Assembly: GCF_007744075.1 (NCBI RefSeq)
Contig: NZ_CP036266.1
Span: 3,705,748 to 3,769,747, forward strand
Direction: 5' to 3'
From: Gimesia chilikensis
Lineage (GTDB): Bacteria; Planctomycetota; Planctomycetia; Planctomycetales; Planctomycetaceae
Length of the DNA: 64,000 nt
The position numbers and the translations under genes are program-made. Position 1 is the stretch's first letter, and the number at the start of each line of letters is the position of its first letter. A model generated the notes under the pieces. The model made no database searches. It was not told the DNA's origin and worked only from the letters and a program-made list of their open reading frames with translations. Of this stretch, positions 56,557 through 64,000 are shown in pieces.

Positions 56557-57810
56557 TTAAGAATGATGAATCAGGCAAGCGGGTATTGCGGCCTTCAATT
56601 TCGTCACTCCCTGTTTGGTGACTTCAGTTCCGTACAATTCCAATAAAGTTAGTCTGGTCAGCCCTTTGAGATGCACAAGTCCCGCATCAGTGATCTTGGT
56701 GTGTGAAAGGCTCAATGTCGTCAACTTGGTAAGCTCTTTAAGATGCATAAGTCCTGCATCAGTGACTTTGGTGTACTGAAGAATCAGTGTGGTCAGATTA
56801 GTCATATTTTTAAGCTGCACAAGCCCTGCGTCACTGACCTGGGTGAGCGCAAGGCTCAATGTCATCAGATTGGTCAGTTTATTAAGCTGCACAAGCCCCT
56901 CATCACTGGTATTGGTACCATCAAGGTCCAATGTCGTCAGATTGGTCAGCCCTTTGAGATACACAAGTCCTGCATCACTGATGTCGGTGACTTGAAGGTC
57001 CAATGTGGTCAGCTTGGTCAGCTCTTTGAGATGCACAAGTCCTGCGTCACTGATATCGGTGTCCCCAAGGTTCAATGTGGTCAGGCTGGCCAGTTCTTTG
57101 AGATGTACAAGTCCTGCATCACTGATGTCGGTGTCCTCAAGGTTCAATGTGGTCAGGCTGGCCAGTTCTTTAAGATGGACAAGTCCTGCATTACTGATGT
57201 CGGTGCGTCGAAGGTCCAATATCGTCAGCTTGGTCAGCTCTTTAAGATTCATAAGTCCCGCATCTGTGATGTCGGACTGTTCAAGTCTCAATGTCGTCAG
57301 TTTGGTCAACCCTTTAAGTTGCACAAGCCCTGTGTCACTGACATGGGTGTACCCAAGGTTCAATGTCCTCAGATTGGTCAGCTCTTTGAGATGTATAAGT
57401 CCTGCATCACCGATGTCGGGCCCTTCAAGTATCAATGTGGTCAGATTGGGTAGCCCTTTAAGATGCACAAGTCCTGCATCAGTGATATCGGTACGTCGAA
57501 GGCCCAATGTCGTTAGACTGGTAAGCTCCTTTAGATGCACAAGCCCTGTATCAGTTATGTTACAACGTGAAAGGTTCAATGTCGTCAGGCTTGTCAGCCC
57601 TTTGAGATACACAAGTCCTGAGCCATTGATTTTGCTGACAGAAAAATCGACTCGAATTACATTTCCCTTGTCATCACGAGTGATTTTTCCCCCAAGTGCC
57701 TTGATCGCGTCGATATTAGGTTCATCCGTGTTACCACAACCACTGCACAACAGAAGAAAAATGAAAGCGTTGAAAACACAGTGATTGGTCTTCGAGGTGA
57801 AAATCTTCAT
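56557..57810 (-). CDS. Leucine-rich-repeat lipoprotein
   Basis: A 417-residue lipoprotein. The signal peptide ends in the lipobox LLCSGC, so the mature protein starts with a lipid-anchored cysteine. From about residue 67 there are 14 full 24-residue leucine-rich repeats of the form AGLVHLKELTKLTTLDL plus xxTDISD, then a partial cap. LRR proteins are recognition scaffolds. The repeats also show as a 72-bp periodicity in DNA, so copy number may vary between strains. The gene stands alone in the AT-rich accessory region. Confidence 0.88.
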   Translation of the reverse strand: MKIFTSKTNHCVFNAFIFLLLCSGCGNTDEPNIDAIKALGGKITRDDKGNVIRVDFSVSKINGSGLVYLKGLTSLTTLNLSRCNITDTGLVHLKELTSLTTLGLRRTDITDAGLVHLKGLPNLTTLILEGPDIGDAGLIHLKELTNLRTLNLGYTHVSDTGLVQLKGLTKLTTLRLEQSDITDAGLMNLKELTKLTILDLRRTDISNAGLVHLKELASLTTLNLEDTDISDAGLVHLKELASLTTLNLGDTDISDAGLVHLKELTKLTTLDLQVTDISDAGLVYLKGLTNLTTLDLDGTNTSDEGLVQLNKLTNLMTLSLALTQVSDAGLVQLKNMTNLTTLILQYTKVTDAGLMHLKELTKLTTLSLSHTKITDAGLVHLKGLTRLTLLELYGTEVTKQGVTKLKAAIPACLIHHS

Positions 57811-58139
57811 AGAATATCGTTCTTATGAAATACGAGATGGACCCGGACAAAGAAGCTTATACATAATTATGGAAATTGAACTCAGCCTCGTAAATAATTA
57901 TTATCTATGTCACAGTCATCATCGGTCTATCATTGATAAGACTATTACTCAGTAGATCAACGTACTGAAAAAGAGGGACGGACAAATATTCTATCGGTTG
58001 TAGCCGAACTTTTATTACGGAAAACATTAAATGATACCGACGCGTGTCAGTGTGTCTGGTTAACTGCTCTTTTGCCCTCGGAATCTCCTACGTCAAAATC
58101 ATCATCTCTTTCTTATGCCCTCTTGGTTTTATCCTTCGA
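57811..58139. other. AT-rich gene-free stretch
   Basis: About 330 bp without a convincing gene. It contains AT-rich tracts such as TAAATAATTATTATC near 57890-57905. Nothing else was recognised. Confidence 0.4.
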
Positions 58140-58634
58140 TCATCCGATCTTTGATACATCAGAACCGTGCCGTCGGTATGCTGCAATCTTTGAATTGTCA
58201 TCCGCCCACGACGCTAATCGTTTCGCTTCATCCTCGGTGATGAACATCATGAAATGAGAATGCATGCTTAGCAGTTGGATCTTCCTGAGATTGCCTCCTC
58301 CAGGTGAATCCAGGATCATGATCGGCGAATCAGTGGATAGATTGATAACTTTGTTGTTCACACCGGGCAATACATAAAGTTCTATGGATTCATACTTCGA
58401 CACTTCAATCTTTCGTCGAAAACATTGACATAAGATCGAGTACGCAATCATACCTGTCATGATGATGGGTTGTAAGAAAGCATGTTTCGCAGGGACTTTA
58501 GTGAGCCCCTGTAATACCAGCACCACGAGGAGACACCACATGTAAGTGACGAAGACCCGTTTCAACCAGGTGAATCGACCGCCAGGCGTCGCAATCAAAA
58601 TGGGTTCTGAGAACGTGAATTCAGGTTCATTCAA
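58140..58634 (-). CDS. Hypothetical two-TM membrane protein
   Basis: A 164-residue protein with two membrane helices (about residues 24-42 and 54-68) followed by a soluble domain of about 90 residues with beta-strand-like phrases such as ESIELYVLPGVNNKV. This layout resembles small bacterial PH-domain-like membrane proteins, but the match is weak. Function unknown. Confidence 0.5.
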   Translation of the reverse strand: MNEPEFTFSEPILIATPGGRFTWLKRVFVTYMWCLLVVLVLQGLTKVPAKHAFLQPIIMTGMIAYSILCQCFRRKIEVSKYESIELYVLPGVNNKVINLSTDSPIMILDSPGGGNLRKIQLLSMHSHFMMFITEDEAKRLASWADDNSKIAAYRRHGSDVSKIG

Positions 58635-58757
58635 TTTTTGAGACTCTAGATAGTTGGCAGGACAGATAATTTCTTTTTTATACAGAAGTCTGCTTTTTCT
58701 GATCGTTGCGAGCCAATTCTACTGCAGTTTCAAGTTGTCAACAATCCAGCGCAGATG

Positions 58758-58811
58758 GTCCGGCATTCCGGAACCCTACCTGCAGGCACTGCCAACCGAA
58801 TCACGCGAGAT
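58758..58811 (+). repeat. Orphan C-terminal gene tail, copy T2
   Basis: Reads, on the plus strand, as WSGIPEPYLQALPTESREIY. It is about 90 percent identical in DNA to the end of the gene at 60957-61462 (WAGIPEPFLQALPTKSRDVY). It has no gene in front of it and abuts the stop of the minus-strand gene at 58812. It is a relic of a lost paralogue. Confidence 0.7.
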
Positions 58812-59525
58812 CTATTTTACAAGCAGATCTTGACGCCGTTTAAATACACTTGAAGACTGTTTCACATCGACTCTCCCAGTCTTAATGTATTTGCAGGACG
58901 CCCCGAGACGATTTAGATTGTCCCGCAGATTATGATCCTTGCCCAGCAGAATGACTGCCGTTCCCTCTGCTTTCAACAGGTTCCTGACGATCGCATCCTC
59001 TCGCCTTTCGTTGGCATTCTTGTCAAATTCAATCTTTTTAGCAAACTCAAGCGGTCCACCAGAGTTTGCTGGATTGGAGGCTTCATAGGCCGCGGACTCC
59101 TCGGCGGGCAGAAGCGTCTGCAGTTCACCTGAAACGATCAGCCGGCCCGCAGCCCCCAGTTCGACGAAGTCAGACGAGACACGCTGGATCGCGGCCCCAT
59201 TTTTCACACTGTGGACGAGTCGCAGTAACTCATTCACATTTTTTTCTGTTACGCCTTCAACATAAACGGCATTGACTCCGTGCCGTTTGATCAAATCTTT
59301 GAGGGTCATCATTTGCCCCCGTTGTTCCGATCGAATTGATTCCAGGAAATTGTGGTATTCCGTGTCGATCTCTTCCCGCGTGACGCTGTTGTTCTGAGCT
59401 TTCAGGTCGGCTGCGAAATCTTCAGGAGAAACATAATGGTTGCCGCAGACTTGGATGATGGTATGAGGTTGTGCCTGGACAGAGACAGGAAGCAGGCACA
59501 CTGTAATGAATAAGATTCGGTACAT
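58812..59525 (-). CDS. Secreted protein, possible TraB/ChaN-like fold
   Basis: A 237-residue secreted protein; signal peptide about residues 1-19. The frame opens with a GTG at 59537, but the ATG at 59525 has AGGTGGAA upstream. It holds IIQVCGNHY near the N-terminus, NAVYVEGVTEKNVNELL in the middle and AVILLGKDHNLRDNL near the end. This arrangement (early G-x-H, late GxxH) recalls TraB/ChaN-like proteins. The family call is tentative. Confidence 0.5.
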   Translation of the reverse strand: MYRILFITVCLLPVSVQAQPHTIIQVCGNHYVSPEDFAADLKAQNNSVTREEIDTEYHNFLESIRSEQRGQMMTLKDLIKRHGVNAVYVEGVTEKNVNELLRLVHSVKNGAAIQRVSSDFVELGAAGRLIVSGELQTLLPAEESAAYEASNPANSGGPLEFAKKIEFDKNANERREDAIVRNLLKAEGTAVILLGKDHNLRDNLNRLGASCKYIKTGRVDVKQSSSVFKRRQDLLVK

Positions 59526-59694
59526 GAGAAGTTCCACCTGCTGCTTTGGGGTTATCGATTTGATCGAAGTTCATGGAGTTATGAAGAAACCAGATTCCAT
59601 GCAATTGTTGATGTAGTATTTTAGCAGGCTGCTGATATTGATGCAAAAAATGTATCTGGCACAATAGAAAATTACGAATCGACGCTGCGACCCG

Positions 59695-60639
59695 TCACAC
59701 AAATTCAATTTCCCCAAACACGAACTCCCGAAAGTTGTCTTCGTGGATCAATACACAGTTCGTGCTTTCAGCCAGCTCAATGGCACTTGCCGTGAATTTA
59801 CTGTTTGTAACCACGGCACAGGCATGGCAGTTGTAATGCCGCATGCCGGTAAAGGCTTGCTGGATGGCGGAGTTGCTGACGCTGTGAAAGTAGCCTTTGA
59901 CCTGCACCGCAATTCTGCGGCCTGCTTTTTCCACTATTAAGTCGACTCCCTGATCACCCGTGGTATTGGTAGTCTGCGTCTGGTAACCCAGCAGCTGAAA
60001 AACACGCTCCAGGTACTGCTCGAATTCAACGCTTCGCATCGCACGCCAGTTCTCGTTGAATAACTGCTGGCACTGATATCTGGCTGAGGAAATTCGTTCC
60101 CGTTCTTTATTTTGCGCGACTAAATTCGCATTCAGTGCCAGTTCCTGTTCCAGCCCCTGTTGCAACTCCCCGATGCGGGTTTCCGTCTGAGCCGCTTTCC
60201 TGGAGAGTTGAGCCAGCTCGTTTTTCGTCTGCTCCATATGCTGCGGAAGCTCAGCGTCGGAAGGATACTTTGACAGCGCCAGGAGGGCCACCAGAGAAAT
60301 GACAATCATCAGAACGGCACCCACCACACTCACGGGGCGAAACCCCGTGATTAGATCAATCAAGATGAGCATCACCAGTCCCAACGCAGGTGGCAGGACG
60401 ACCCAGGCGCCAGGCTCCCAGATATGATACTGTTTCAGGCTGGCTCGATAGGTCCGGGCAGAATTGAAGTATGAAGTCTTCAGTCGGAGCGATTTCACTT
60501 TTGAGGTGAGTTCCTTAAGCCGACTTCGCTCCTGTTTGAGTTCATGATGAAAAAAGCGTAATCGCTCTTCAGATTGTTCCAATGCTTCCTTGGGTGGGGT
60601 GCGTTCTGACTGAGCGGGAGGTAAGGTTGTGTTATGCAT
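59695..60639 (-). CDS. Membrane-linked Mrr-type restriction endonuclease
   Basis: A 314-residue protein. Residues 17-55 form a coiled coil, two membrane helices follow (about 79-98 and 104-123), then a second coiled coil (about 135-185) and a C-terminal Mrr-cat nuclease domain (about 200-312). The catalytic residues are Asp233 in GDQGVDLIVEK and Gln246/Lys248 in RRIAVQVKGYF, the usual D...QxK. Mrr enzymes cut modified DNA or stressed chromosomes. The membrane anchor is also seen in phage-defence relatives. Its role here is unproven. Confidence 0.8.
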   Translation of the reverse strand: MHNTTLPPAQSERTPPKEALEQSEERLRFFHHELKQERSRLKELTSKVKSLRLKTSYFNSARTYRASLKQYHIWEPGAWVVLPPALGLVMLILIDLITGFRPVSVVGAVLMIVISLVALLALSKYPSDAELPQHMEQTKNELAQLSRKAAQTETRIGELQQGLEQELALNANLVAQNKERERISSARYQCQQLFNENWRAMRSVEFEQYLERVFQLLGYQTQTTNTTGDQGVDLIVEKAGRRIAVQVKGYFHSVSNSAIQQAFTGMRHYNCHACAVVTNSKFTASAIELAESTNCVLIHEDNFREFVFGEIEFV

Positions 60640-60956
60640 GTGCGACTGAGCCCGAGATTGAAAAGTAAGTTATTGGCGAGCGAAATAACTCAGGGCGCAT
60701 CACCGCAGAATCGGTTTCACACATTCTTCACAATCACGGTAAATGGCCCTGTATTACCTTAAATATAGTAGAGATTGTGTCCAAATGTGATTATGTTTGC
60801 AAGTGTATAATATAAACGCAGTTTCCAGTTGGAATCAGCCCTTTCCTGATGGTTTCAAATGGTCAGGATCATGACTTCAAACTGGTAACTCGCCTCTCCT
60901 GCTCATACAGTAAAAGAATCACAGTACCGAGCACTCAAACCAACAAGACCAGCCTC
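60640..60956. other. Intergenic region with a candidate promoter
   Basis: No clear gene. TATAAT lies at 60806-60811 within an AT-rich stretch and could be a -10 element for the plus-strand gene at 60957, but no matching -35 is obvious. A longer frame is open from 60849. Confidence 0.4.
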
Positions 60957-61462
60957 ATGTCCACCCAACCACCTCCCGAACCACGGGTTCGCTTTCTTAC
61001 ACTCGTCCCGATCCTGGCGGTGCTGATCGCGCTGGGCTTTGTCTGGTACGCGCGGAACAAGGCGCCCCGCGTCGCCGCCGGTCAGCTCATTCGTGAGACC
61101 GGCGTCTATACCGCACCCGGGGGACCGCCGTGCTGACACTCCGCCGATTGGAAAACCAGGATCGGATCAGCGTAGACGTCTCCGCCCAACCCGGCACCCC
61201 CGACGCCTCAAGTGCCAACTGGGAGATTGACGGCACACAGCCCTGGCTGTTTACCTTCGATGCAACCGACAAACTCTGGGGCTATTCTCCCGACCAGGGA
61301 CCACACAGCGTGGGCACGGCGCCGGCCGCGAACGCGTTTACCAGCATCGGCATTCACGGTGGCTGGGCCGGCATTCCCGAACCCTTCCTGCAGGCACTGC
61401 CAACCAAATCACGCGACGTCTATGATAAGTGGCGCGCCAGTCAGGATACCGCTGCCCCGTGA
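60957..61462 (+). pseudogene. Membrane-anchored hypothetical protein broken by a frameshift in a G run
   Basis: Two frames overlap by 7 bp. The first (60957-61136, 59 residues) holds a signal anchor (about residues 13-30, FLTLVPILAVLIALGFVW) and ends in VYTAPGGPPC. The second (61130-61462) continues naturally with LTLRRLENQDRISVDV and ends with WAGIPEPFLQALPTKSRD and then VYDKWRAS. Adding one G to the five-G run at 61119-61123 joins them into one protein of about 168 residues. It may be a real frameshift, a variable homopolymer or a sequencing error. The C-terminal tail is repeated in fragments at 58758, 62175 and 62741. Confidence 0.6.
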
Positions 61463-61579
61463 GCGGTTGCTGACGCTTCCCTGGATTGCCCGTCAATCGT
61501 CATTGCTCTCAATGACTCCACCGTATACTATGAGTGGAAACTCTCTATCGGGCAGCAGACGCCGTCCGCAAGGAACAAC

Positions 61580-62143
61580 ATGATTTCAGAAAGTGATAAA
61601 CCGGGTAGCGGTTGCGGTTCAATGCTTCTCGGCTGCGCTGGCCTGTGTCTCGTCGGCCTGGTGCTGGTGATGTTCTTACTCAACCTGAGCAGTGATGAGG
61701 ACGCCAACAGTAAACAGGGCCCCGGAAGTATAGAAGAGGAGTTTCCCGCGGGCACCGAGGAACGACTCCGGTTTGAAGTACAACAGGCGCTGAGTAGCGT
61801 CAAGGCGGCCAGGGTTACGCTTGAGAATGGTGAACTGAAGATTGTCATTACTGGAAAAGATGCCTCGCGAGCCGCCCCAACCGAAGCCGATTTCCAGATC
61901 GAAAATACCCGCATCCTGAAGGGGATCCATGAATCAGGTTTTAATGACTTTTCAACCATTGAGCTCATTTCATTTGTCCCGATATTAGATAAGTTCGGCA
62001 ATGAGAAACTGTTAAACGTTTCAACGATGGTTTTTGACCGGCCCACACTCGACCAGATCAATTGGGAGAACTTCCGGCATGTCGATCTCACTTCAATTGC
62101 CGCTGATTTCACATTTCATGAAGTCGTCAATCGGTCTGAGTGA
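61580..62143 (+). CDS. Hypothetical membrane-anchored protein
   Basis: A 187-residue protein with one N-terminal membrane segment (about residues 15-36, MLLGCAGLCLVGLVLVMFLL) and a soluble C-terminal domain of about 140 residues. AAGGA is 5 nt before the ATG. No family was recognised. A fragment of another gene's tail (T3) follows 32 bp after the stop. Confidence 0.55.
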   Translation: MISESDKPGSGCGSMLLGCAGLCLVGLVLVMFLLNLSSDEDANSKQGPGSIEEEFPAGTEERLRFEVQQALSSVKAARVTLENGELKIVITGKDASRAAPTEADFQIENTRILKGIHESGFNDFSTIELISFVPILDKFGNEKLLNVSTMVFDRPTLDQINWENFRHVDLTSIAADFTFHEVVNRSE

Positions 62144-62174
62144 TCAAACTGAGTATGCCCGGCCTGTCAGATCT

Positions 62175-62227
62175 GCCAGACGAATCACGCGACGTCTAAA
62201 ATAAGTGGCGCGCCGGTCAGGATACCG
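62175..62227 (+). repeat. Orphan C-terminal gene tail, copy T3
   Basis: A 53-bp stretch matching the end of the gene at 60957-61462. Translation reads LPDESRDV, a stop codon, then NKWRAGQDT, against LPTKSRDVYDKWRASQDT in the intact tail. The in-frame stop shows it is not expressed. Confidence 0.7.
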
Positions 62228-62349
62228 TGGAACGCTGAAAATCAGTTCTGCAATCAGAACGACTGCTTGGACAACCACAACCACACCGCTATACTGAAAA
62301 CGCGTAGTGGCATCGTTGATGTTTTCAGGAGTGGAAAGCGGGTTAAGGA

Positions 62350-62742
62350 ATGTGGCAGATTGTTCCAGGAGAGTCCGTCGGACCATTCGAATTCGGCCGT
62401 GAGCCAGTTGAATATTTTGATATCCTCACGGGAGCTTTCAAAAAGTTCAGACGCTTTCCCAACGATGCTGAAATCTATGCATTCGGTGAAAATCGTGTGC
62501 ACTTGAAAGTCGACGATCAGAATCGGATTATTGAGATCTCCATCTTTCGCCCTCATGAACTCTATCTGGGGGATCTGCAGCTGTTGGATCAACCACTCCA
62601 GGAGCTCGCTATTGCCCTCAATGCTACGAACTATCTGTTTGAGTCCGTCGATGTAGGACTGGAAAGCGATCAACTGGGCATCGTTCTGGTCGAAGTTGAT
62701 GACAAAATCGACGGTGTCGAGGTCCGTGTGCTTTCTGCTTAA
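62350..62742 (+). CDS. Hypothetical protein
   Basis: A 130-residue soluble protein. AAGGA precedes the ATG. The sequence has a beta-strand-rich appearance with phrases ENRVHLKVDDQNRIIEIS and LGIVLVEVDDKIDGV, and could be a small immunity-like or binding domain. No family was recognised. Its stop codon (62740-62742) overlaps the start of tail fragment T4. Confidence 0.55.
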   Translation: MWQIVPGESVGPFEFGREPVEYFDILTGAFKKFRRFPNDAEIYAFGENRVHLKVDDQNRIIEISIFRPHELYLGDLQLLDQPLQELAIALNATNYLFESVDVGLESDQLGIVLVEVDDKIDGVEVRVLSA

Positions 62743-62772
62743 GTCCCGCGCCGGTCAGGATACCGCTGCCCC
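62741..62772 (+). repeat. Orphan C-terminal gene tail, copy T4
   Basis: A 32-bp match to the last codons of the gene at 60957-61462; it reads KSRAGQDTAAP where that gene has KWRASQDTAAP. It begins on the stop codon of the gene at 62350. Confidence 0.65.
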
Positions 62773-62913
62773 ACAACCCATCACCAGCGATTGATAAGTC
62801 AATCCTGTCCCGCTTTCGCCGTCGGCAGGCTTGGGTCTCTCCCCGCGGATCGAGTACAATGCCCCTTGCCACTTTTGAATTCTGATGACCGCCAACACAG
62901 AATAGCGCCGCGT

Positions 62914-64000
62914 ATGTATGAGACTGCTACACTGGGATATCGCCTGCGACGCGATATGACCGCCAGCCTGGTGATTTTCCTCGCCGCCCTGCCCCTTTGT
63001 CTGGGTATTGCCCTCGCCTCGAATGCCCCCCTGATTTCCGGTTTGATCTCGGGCATCATCGGCGGAATCGTCGTCGGCTCACTGAGCCATTCGCAGACCA
63101 GCGTCAGTGGACCGGCGGCGGGACTGACAGCAGTCGTCGCTACACAGATCGCCCTGCTCGGCTCCTTCGAAGCCTTTTTGCTGGCGGTTGCCCTGGGAGG
63201 ATTGTTGCAGGTGATCGCCGGCCTTTGTCGTGCCGGCTTCATCTCGATGTTCATTCCCTCCGGCGTCGTGAAAGGCATGCTGACCGGGATCGGCCTGCTG
63301 CTGATCCTCAAACAGCTGCCTTACCTGATCGGTCATGACGGTCTGCAGACAAACGGTTCACTGAGCGCTGCTCCTCAAAATCTGGGACTCTATCAGAGCC
63401 TGGTCTCGCTCTCCGACCTCGACTGGCACGCAGGCGCGACTGTGATTGGGCTCCTTTCGGTGCTGCAGCTGATCCTCTGGGATCGCATTCCCGTCCTCAA
63501 ACGGTCCGCGATCCCCGGTCCGCTGATCTCTGTCGTCCTGGGAGTCGCTATCAGCCAGCTCTGGTTCAGTGGACTGGGCGCCGCCTGGCGGATTCCCAAC
63601 CCGCAACTGGTCCAGGTGCCGGTCTTCAACAACCCCGCGGAATACGGGGCGATCCTCGTCTTCCCCGACTTTTCGCTGCTCACCGATAGTAAGGTCTACA
63701 TCGCGGCACTGACGATCGCGATTGTCGCCTCACTGGAGACACTGCTCAACCTGGAAGCCGTGGACCGCCTCGATCCCCAGCAACGGCACTCCCCCCGCAG
63801 TCGGGAACTGTTTGCCCAGGGGGTCGGCAATATCACCGCAGGTCTGACCGGTGGGCTCCCCGTGACCTCGGTCATCGTCCGCAGTTCGTTGAACATCAAC
63901 TCGGGTGGCCAGACGAAACTCTCCGCGATTCTGAACGGCGGCCTGCTGCTGGGATGTTTTCTGCTGATCCCCCAGGTGTTGAACCTGATCCCGCTCGCCT
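62914..64000 (+). CDS. SulP-family anion transporter (cut by window edge)
   Basis: The first 362 codons of a SulP/SLC26 transporter. The frame has no stop before the right edge. Hydrophobic segments give at least nine membrane helices. SulP landmarks are SQTSVSGPAAGLTAVVATQ and GVVKGMLTGIGLLLILKQLP and, near the edge, GNITAGLTGGLPVTSVIVRS. Members move sulfate, bicarbonate or other anions. The STAS domain, if present, lies outside the window. Confidence 0.9.
   Translation, partial: MYETATLGYRLRRDMTASLVIFLAALPLCLGIALASNAPLISGLISGIIGGIVVGSLSHSQTSVSGPAAGLTAVVATQIALLGSFEAFLLAVALGGLLQVIAGLCRAGFISMFIPSGVVKGMLTGIGLLLILKQLPYLIGHDGLQTNGSLSAAPQNLGLYQSLVSLSDLDWHAGATVIGLLSVLQLILWDRIPVLKRSAIPGPLISVVLGVAISQLWFSGLGAAWRIPNPQLVQVPVFNNPAEYGAILVFPDFSLLTDSKVYIAALTIAIVASLETLLNLEAVDRLDPQQRHSPRSRELFAQGVGNITAGLTGGLPVTSVIVRSSLNINSGGQTKLSAILNGGLLLGCFLLIPQVLNLIPLA

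Noticed and set aside
56557-57810. The 72-bp periodicity as a CRISPR array
   Set aside because: The repeats are coding LRR units without separate spacers; no cas genes are near and no other CRISPR-like array was seen.

Overview
The window looks like chromosome of a planctomycete (phylum Planctomycetota), most likely a Gimesia-like member of Planctomycetaceae. The genus is inferred. The phylum rests on two complete operon-like pairs that are typical of these bacteria: a planctomycete cytochrome C/DUF1549/DUF1553 protein next to a DUF1501 protein (2839-7444 and 16875-21559). Further support comes from secreted sialidase-like BNR proteins, a GFTxxE prepilin-like leader, TAT-type leaders and many lone secreted proteins.

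Layout. 1-9.5 kb: small membrane or secreted hypothetical proteins, a NADAR protein, the first cytochrome/DUF1501 pair and a possible Fe/2OG oxygenase. 9.5-16.5 kb: membrane proteins, an SGNH hydrolase, a zinc alcohol dehydrogenase, an MFS transporter and a sialidase-like protein. 16.8-22.4 kb: the second cytochrome/DUF1501 pair and a GntR/FCD regulator. 22.4-24 kb: a terminator, an array of five tRNA genes (Phe, Glu, Ser, Ser, His) whose stems carry unusual mismatches, and an HNH endonuclease. 24-30.3 kb: a DUF11-repeat surface protein, a diadenylate cyclase, a secreted protein and NAD kinase. 30.5-32 kb: a small hydrolase-like protein and a sugar epimerase. 33.4-38.6 kb: an ion-transport block with a TauE-like permease, a MarR regulator, KtrA and KtrB potassium uptake proteins, and a Ca/Na antiporter. 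39-43.2 kb: LpxA, a C45-type acyltransferase, a two-TM potassium channel and an alpha/beta hydrolase. 43.2-44.3 kb: an intact IS110-family transposase. 44.7-54.6 kb: a metallopeptidase-like protein, a MerR/HMA metal module, an asparaginase-type Ntn hydrolase, two tandem SUKH immunity-like genes bracketed by a dispersed repeat, GlmM, PlsC, a second sialidase-like protein and MetY. 54.8-62.8 kb: tRNA-Lys followed by an AT-richer accessory region. It holds hypothetical genes, a frameshifted SUKH pseudogene, a leucine-rich-repeat lipoprotein, an Mrr-type nuclease and scattered copies of one C-terminal gene tail. The window ends inside a SulP transporter gene.

How the parts may work together. The diadenylate cyclase lies 7 kb from KtrAB, and c-di-AMP is a known repressor of Ktr uptake in other bacteria, so a local potassium/turgor circuit is plausible. 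The 46 kb MerR/HMA pair has a nearly perfect MerR-type promoter and is probably a metal-responsive operon. The 48-63 kb part shows repeated gain, decay and rearrangement of immunity-like and nuclease genes. No CRISPR array, prophage or complete named defence system was recognised.
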